The notes below the pieces were generated by a model. That model saw nothing but the letters and a program-made list of their open reading frames with translations. It was not told where the DNA came from and searched no databases. Shown here in pieces: positions 63,297-64,000 of a stretch of DNA of 64,000 nt (the first letter of the stretch is position 1; every line of letters begins with the position of its first letter). The DNA comes from Stutzerimonas kunmingensis (lineage in GTDB: Bacteria > Pseudomonadota > Gammaproteobacteria > Pseudomonadales > Pseudomonadaceae). Both the position numbers and the translations under genes were made by a program. The stretch covers positions 796,783 through 860,782 of the forward strand of contig NZ_PISM01000022.1 of the NCBI RefSeq assembly GCF_002929225.1. Direction: 5' to 3'.

Positions 63297-63465
63297 GTCT
63301 TGTAAGCCACGGCAATCCATCAATCTGCTGGTAGGCCTCAAAAGATAATCGCTGCAGTTGGGGGATGCTTTACCCCAGAAGGGTGCGCTGTAGTGCGAGC
63401 ATATGGACGCCAGTCTGGCGGTAGTGGCTGAAAGCATGCTCGAGGGACGGGGAGTTTATTGTTGA

Positions 63466-63756
63466 CTACCGGTACCGTGCCTCATTCTCTTTTTTGGTGT
63501 AGCGATACCCCGTCTCGCTGATGCCCTGCTGCTCGATTGGCAAGCGTCGTCGTCCCAGGTGAGCTGGCACGTCGGCTCTGACATCGGATCGATACAGAAA
63601 CTGGTCGGCTTGCATTAAGGAAAGTATTTGGTCGGCATGGGCCTGTCGTTTCTTTGCCCCGTAGACTGCTGCGGAGATCGTAACGGCGCGGGCGGGAGTT
63701 AGCGGTGCCAGCTGCGTCGGCACGGATGAGCTGTATGAGGCGAAACAGCTCGACAA
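63466..63756 (-). CDS. Unrecognised reading frame, possible relic
   Basis: Open frame of about 96 codons. The N-terminal third is Ser/Ala/Thr-rich and looks non-coding; from KKRQAHADQILSLMQADQF onward the composition is more protein-like. There is no clear ribosome site and no recognised family. It may be the 3' remnant of a gene from an earlier insertion, or chance. Confidence 0.2.
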   Translation of the reverse strand: MSSCFASYSSSVPTQLAPLTPARAVTISAAVYGAKKRQAHADQILSLMQADQFLYRSDVRADVPAHLGRRRLPIEQQGISETGYRYTKKENEARYR

Positions 63757-63891
63757 CGATTACTTTGCGGAGGAGTGACGGTGACTTTTGTTGCTACATC
63801 TCCTTGCTACAGAAATCGTCAGTCCACTCGTCAACAGTTTGGTCTTGCGGTCGTTTGGGTAATGGGGTGGCTGAGCTAGTGGCCTGAGCGG

Positions 63892-64000
63892 TTAGTTCAA
63901 TAATCTATTTTTCATCGCGCCAAGTTTAGCTTTGTGGACTGAGCTGATGATCGATTCAGCCGTTTTGTTCCATTTGAATGGCTTGGCGGAGAGCTCGTTG
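63892..64000 (-). mobile_element. IS630-like transposase, C-terminal end (cut by window)
   Basis: Minus-strand frame from 63999 to the TAA at 63892-63894 encodes 35 residues including NELSAKPFKWNKTAESIIS, which matches the typical C-terminal PKPFxWTKTADxIL segment of IS630/Tc1-type transposases. The remainder lies beyond base 64000. The insertion sequence end should be within the A/T-rich bases just left of 63892, but the terminal repeat could not be identified. Confidence 0.6.

Larger units (their letters stand above)
62737..63891. other. Gene-poor right flank of defence island with nested repeat arrays
   Basis: 1155 bp after hsdR. It contains three complete GTNNNCA arrays (62922, 63075, 63263). 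No integrase or other family could be recognised on either strand. A minus-strand frame 63466-63756 (about 96 residues, ending ISETGYRYTKKENEARYR) and a plus-strand fragment ending LDNDYFAEE at 63778 might be gene relics. Confidence 0.5.

Noticed and set aside
62855..63334. Plus-strand frame of about 159 codons
   Set aside because: Composition is Cys/Ser/Arg-rich and follows the repeats; no ribosome site or recognised domain.
62670..63437. Minus-strand frame over the right-flank repeats
   Set aside because: It crosses the hsdR 3' end and two repeat arrays, reading the repeats as VVRSVVR-type peptides; no family or start signal.
63717..63779. Plus-strand peptide ending ELYEAKQLDNDYFAEE
   Set aside because: Protein-like but without any start codon in its open stretch; at most a relic, so not called as a gene.

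Overview
The window is one contiguous stretch of a gamma-proteobacterial chromosome and almost certainly comes from Stutzerimonas (Pseudomonas) stutzeri or a close relative. The evidence is gene content: a nos-nir-nor denitrification supercluster with cytochrome cd1 nitrite reductase, the NirQ/NorEF block, a NirDLGH set split into four genes, and a maltotetraose-forming amylase whose catalytic residues fall at the numbers known for the P. stutzeri enzyme. Base composition is GC-rich up to about 49.8 kb and visibly more mixed afterwards.

Region 1 (1-27950) is the denitrification island. It opens inside nosZ and continues with nosDFYL-tatE (N2O reductase maturation), an NnrS-family protein, a short-chain dehydrogenase, a soluble zinc-binding chemoreceptor, an orphan cbb3 oxidase catalytic subunit and an HPP/CBS membrane protein that is a candidate nitrite transporter. 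A minus-strand block follows: a LysR regulator, nirJEN (heme d1 synthesis) and nirQ-norEF. Divergent from it are nirS-nirM-nirCFDLGH and then norCB and norD. Five FNR/DNR-type boxes (TTGAT-N4-ATCAA) lie upstream of nnrS, nirJ, nirQ, nirS and norC, so nitrite and NO reduction look co-regulated by an anaerobic/NO sensor of the Crp-Fnr family.

Region 2 (28147-48310) is a complete maltodextrin island. Extracellular starch is cut by the secreted maltotetraohydrolase. Oligosaccharides enter through LamB and are bound by one of two MalE proteins, with MalS trimming them in the periplasm. They are imported by MalFGK and hydrolysed inside by a GH13 alpha-glucosidase. MalT is encoded in the middle, and MalT-box-like motifs lie in the divergent intergenic regions. 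A maltose O-acetyltransferase, a glutathione-transferase-like protein and an unexplained kinase-fold protein are embedded.

Region 3 (48502-64000) is accessory. After a LysE-type exporter and a Nudix hydrolase come repeat-rich DNA and a compact defence island, hsdM-hsdS-mcrB-mcrC-fic-hsdR. In it a McrBC pair and a Fic protein are nested inside a type I restriction-modification operon. The island is flanked by four short repeat arrays of identical architecture (three copies of a GTNNNCA heptamer, spaced 14-15 and 12 nt) in which the variable core differs between arrays but is the same within each array. They look like recombinase-arm-type sites left by successive integrations. The window ends in the C-terminus of an IS630-like transposase.

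No rRNA, tRNA, CRISPR array or complete integrase was seen.
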